This document shows positions 60,992 through 64,000 of a stretch of DNA of 64,000 nucleotides, piece after piece. Source of the DNA: Chaenocephalus aceratus (taxonomy: Eukaryota > Chordata > Actinopteri > Perciformes > Channichthyidae); assembly GCA_023974075.1 (NCBI GenBank), contig CM043788.1, forward strand, positions 13,419,216 to 13,483,215, written 5' to 3'. A program made the translations under genes and the position numbers. Below the pieces are notes generated by a model, which ran no database searches, was not told the origin of the DNA, and saw nothing but the letters and a program-made list of their open reading frames with translations. Each line of letters starts with the position of its first letter. The stretch's first letter is position 1.

Positions 60992-61772
60992 CAGTGGGGC
61001 AAAACAGTATTTAGTCAGCCACCAATTGTGCAAGTTCTCCCACTTAAAAAGATGAGAGAGGCCTGTAATGTTCATCCTAGGTACACTTCAACTATGAGAG
61101 ACTGCATGAGGGGAAAGAATCCAGGAAATCACATTGTAGGATTTGTAATGAATTAATTGGTAAATTCCTCCTGGTATAATCAGTATTTGGTCACCTACAA
61201 ACAAACAAGATTTCTGGCTCTCACAGACCTGTAACTTCTTCTTTAAGAGCCTCCTCTGTCCTCCACTCGTCAACTGTATTAATGGCAGCTGTTTGAACTT
61301 GTTATCAGTATAAAAGACACCTGTCCACAACCTCAAACAGTCACACTCCAAACTCCACTATGGCCAAGACCAAAGAGCTGTCAAAGGACACCAGAAACAA
61401 AATTGTAGACCTGCACCAGGCTGGAAAGACTGAATCTGCAATAGGTAAGCAGCTTGGTGTGAAGAAATCAACTGTGGGAGCAATTATTAGAAAATGGAAG
61501 ACATACAAGACCGCTGATAATCTCCCTCGATCTGGGGCTCCACGCAAGATCTCACCCCGTGGGGTCAAAATGATCACAAGAACGGTGAGCAAAAATCCCA
61601 GAACCACACGGGGGGACCTAGTCAATGACCTGCAGAGAGCTGGGACCAAAGTAACAAAGGCTACAATCACACTACGCAGCCAGGGACTCAAATCCTGCAG
61701 TGCCAGGCGTGTCCCCCTGCTTAATTACATGTCCAGGCCCGTCTGAAGTTTGCTAGAGAGCATTTAGATCAG
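60992..61772 (+). mobile_element. Tc1/mariner element, truncated
   Basis: Starts CAGTGGGGCAAAACAGTATT directly after a TA dinucleotide (60990-60991), the Tc1 target. A 5' region of about 370 bp leads to the transposase start at 61360. It is cut at about 61772 by the left end of a hAT element; the remainder of the transposase and the right TIR are not in the window. Confidence 0.88.
61360..61746 (+). pseudogene. Tc1 transposase N-terminal fragment
   Basis: The frame starts [20 protein letters not shown], then [20 protein letters not shown], the first helix-turn-helix of the bipartite paired-like DNA-binding domain. A second basic region follows ([16 protein letters not shown] ... [16 protein letters not shown]). 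Near 61724 a small indel shifts the frame: the DNA continues with codons for [14 protein letters not shown] in another phase. The catalytic DDE domain is missing because the element is interrupted at 61773. A full Tc1 transposase is about 340 residues; only about 130 remain. Confidence 0.9.
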
Positions 61773-64000
61773 GGGTATTCAACTAAAATTCAACGAGGTC
61801 CAGTTAGAGAAAATGTCCCCATGCAAAGGTCCGGAACATCAAAATGTCTAAGTTGCGTTATGAATTAGTGTGATATATATTGAAGTGACCTGTAGCTTTA
61901 TCAACGTCTGCATGTAATCAACAACTGACTGCCAATCAAATAAAGAAAGTACAATTCAAAAACAACAATATGTATTGTCAATTAACATTGAACAATACAG
62001 ATATACTGTACATACTGTGGATATGTGTAATGTTCCTCTCTGGCGGCATTTACAAATAAAATGGAGAAAATAAATAAAATAGCTTTTGAAAATATGTGCA
62101 TCTTAAAAGTGCTTAATTTTAGATAAATAAAATAAAGTGTAGCAGCAGCTTGAGTTTCCCTTTTTCTTTGTTAACCATTTCACATCATGACTTAACAGTT
62201 TCAGACGATTATAGAACAATATCAGTCTTTACACATCATAACAATTGAACCGTTTTAAAGTTTCTCTTTATGTCCTTCTTATATTGCAGTCCCTCACTCA
62301 CTTTTTTTAAATTCAGTGCGAGAATTAAGCTGGAGCTTGTCCTGCCAGGAGTTTGTAAATCTGGGCTGAAATTGTGACAGGGCCATTCTCATACACATGC
62401 AGGTGCTCATTGGTTACAGTGATGCAAACACAGGTATGGTGAAAAAAGAGAGAACTATTCCAAGCAGAAAAAAAACTGCGTAATATACCATCTGACAAAG
62501 CCTGTGCTATAATGCTTCAATTAACTGGCTATTCTTTATAATATACTCAGATCAATAGGAGACAGAGATGTTAAGTTATAAATCAAGGGTTTTTATTATT
62601 ATTTACAGCAGGGGTGGGGACATTGTTTCCTTTCAATTGTTACAAACATCCTCCGAGGGCCGTACAAATGATTGAACTCAACCTCTGCTTAAAAAAACTA
62701 AAATCACAGCCCATTCATTTGGCCTTTCTTTCATGCTGTGCAAAGAAAAAGCAACCTCTTAATCCAGATATCTCACCATGACTCGCGCATGCATGCATGT
62801 GCACGGTTGTGGCATGACCACCAAAACAGAAAGATATGGACACAAGATGTGTGCAAATATATTTAGTACCCTATCCATGATTTAAGTGGGGGGGGGGGAC
62901 CTAACCTCCTCTAGGGGGGTCCGGGGGCATGCTCCCCCGGGAATATTAAATATTGAAGTTAAAAGCATCAATCTGGTGCACTTTGAGAGCAACATGAAGA
63001 GATCTATGGATACATCTTTCAACACCCATATGAAACAGAACTGTAAGCATATTTTTCTTTTGGGATATTTTACAAATCACTCTCCTTTTAAACTCTATTC
63101 TTGTTATTTTTAACAACTTTTTTGTTACTGTCATAAAGTATTTTATACCTGTTTTTCATCTAGTCTCATTAATAACTATAATGATCATATCAAGGTGTGC
63201 CTTAACCTCACTGAGCTGAGGTTATTTGAGCCTCTCAGGAGAGAGCTCTCTTCCACCTGGTTGTAGAAAAGCTCTTTAAATGTGTTAGCATAGCTAGCTA
63301 ACCAGATGCTAATAACAACAGATCGCCACTATGCTTACAACTAAAGACTAGGGTTGGGTATCGTTTGAATTTCCACGATTCCGATTCCGATTCTACTTTT
63401 CGATTCCGATTCTACTTTTCGATTCCAATTCTTTGAGGGGCAGGGTAAAAAAAATGATTAAGTTATTGTTGAGAAAAACAAAGCATATCTGCCTTCTCAG
63501 GCATACCAGGAAGAAATGTTTGAAAATTGTAAAGCAAAATGCTTCAATCTGGTGTACTTTAAGCAGAATTACTAGAGACTAGATCTAGGGGGTACATAAA
63601 CACCCATATGAAAAAGATCGGTTTACATTTGAATAATTAAATAAGTATGTGAGCATAACCAATAACCTACCATAGCCAATAACAAATACATGTAACGTAT
63701 TTTATGTTTGTTGTTCATTCATATCTTATTTTACTATTTTATTTATGCATACTTTTTTATCTCTCCAGTTTAAAACAATGCGTCTGGTTTACTGTCCTAT
63801 AGTATACATTGGAATGATTTCAAACCTGTTTTATCCCAATAATTATAAAGGAGTGCCTTGGAAATATGTGTTTACATAAATTGTGATCAAAACGTTTGAG
63901 ACCCACTGAGATAACTTGGACTAAAGTGAACTATCTAAACCCCCATCGTACAGGGCAAATGAAACGTGTAACCGGGGTGAAAAGGGTGTTAAATGTACTT
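61773..64000. mobile_element. Nested hAT left ends running off the window
   Basis: CAGGGGTATTCAACTAAAA at 61773 is the left end of the hAT family also fragmentarily present at 19642. Within it, CAGGGGTGGGGACATTG at 62609 and TAGGGTTGGGTATCGTTTGA at 63349 are left ends of further hAT elements. None of the corresponding right ends appear before 64000. Around 62888-62942 is a G-rich/C-rich segment with GGGGGTCCGGGGGCATGC. Segments at about 62967-63030 and 63541-63630 are diverged copies of each other (CAATCTGGTG..ACTTT ... AACACCCATATGAAA). Confidence 0.65.

Noticed and set aside
46894..64000. Next NOS1AP exon (C-terminal helix of the PTB domain)
   Set aside because: Searched by eye for the expected coding stretch with AG/GT borders; none found, so it is not claimed.

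Overview
The window is vertebrate nuclear DNA, almost certainly from a ray-finned (teleost) fish. It carries three coding exons of one gene, NOS1AP (CAPON, the nitric oxide synthase 1 adaptor), on the + strand. The three exons encode consecutive parts of the PTB domain: 6984-7076, 14411-14469 and 46785-46893. Each has AG/GT splice borders, and their phases join without a shift. The rest is intron: about 7.3 kb between the first two exons, about 32.3 kb between the second and third, and more than 17 kb after the third. No upstream exon (start codon) and no downstream exon was found, so the gene runs off both ends. No other protein-coding host gene, tRNA or rRNA gene was recognised.

The introns are packed with teleost-type transposable elements, which is the main basis for the fish assignment. 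Layout: 0.8-1.2 kb, hAT fragment with a BED zinc finger; 4.0-5.1 kb, PIF/Harbinger-like element; 5.9-6.6 kb, duplicated repeat with a piggyBac-like end; 8.5-9.3 kb, hAT; 10.6-13.5 kb, a four-level nest of elements; 15.0-16.0 kb, an inverted second copy of one nest member; 19.6-20.5 kb, mosaic hAT; 22.0-26.8 kb, a large unclassified composite repeat with tandem arrays; 27.9-28.6 kb, hAT with a BED remnant; 29.3-33.1 kb, a decayed DIRS-like tyrosine-recombinase retrotransposon with two tandem-repeat arrays; 33.1-33.6 kb, L2-like LINE end (minus strand); 34.5 kb, tRNA-derived SINE; 37.7-38.1 kb, TTAA-flanked MITE; 39.0-40.2, 41.3-42.0 and 44.2-45.3 kb, hAT elements, the last with a 450-bp alternating purine/pyrimidine array; 45.6-46.7 kb, L2-like LINE ending 95 bp before a NOS1AP exon; 48.1-48.5 kb, LINE 3' end with a 13-bp target duplication; 49.2, 51.0 and 56.0 kb, hAT elements; 52.4 kb, unclassified TIR element; 53.3-54.3 kb, Rex1 LINE; 57.6 kb, TTAA MITE; 58.2 kb, PIF/Harbinger-like element; 61.0-64.0 kb, a Tc1 element broken by hAT left ends whose right ends lie outside the window.

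The strongest leads are: (1) the unclassified array at 22.0-26.75 kb, which has exact terminal duplications, inverted-repeat junctions and a consistent set of minus-strand TATA, 5' splice site and AATAAA motifs; (2) the 59-bp NOS1AP exon bracketed by inverted copies of one hAT family, a layout known elsewhere to favour exon circularisation or RNA editing; and (3) a long near-perfect hairpin at 3.83 kb that is not the end of any element recognised here. All family names come from recognition of protein motifs, TIRs and target-site duplications in the sequence. No database search was run.
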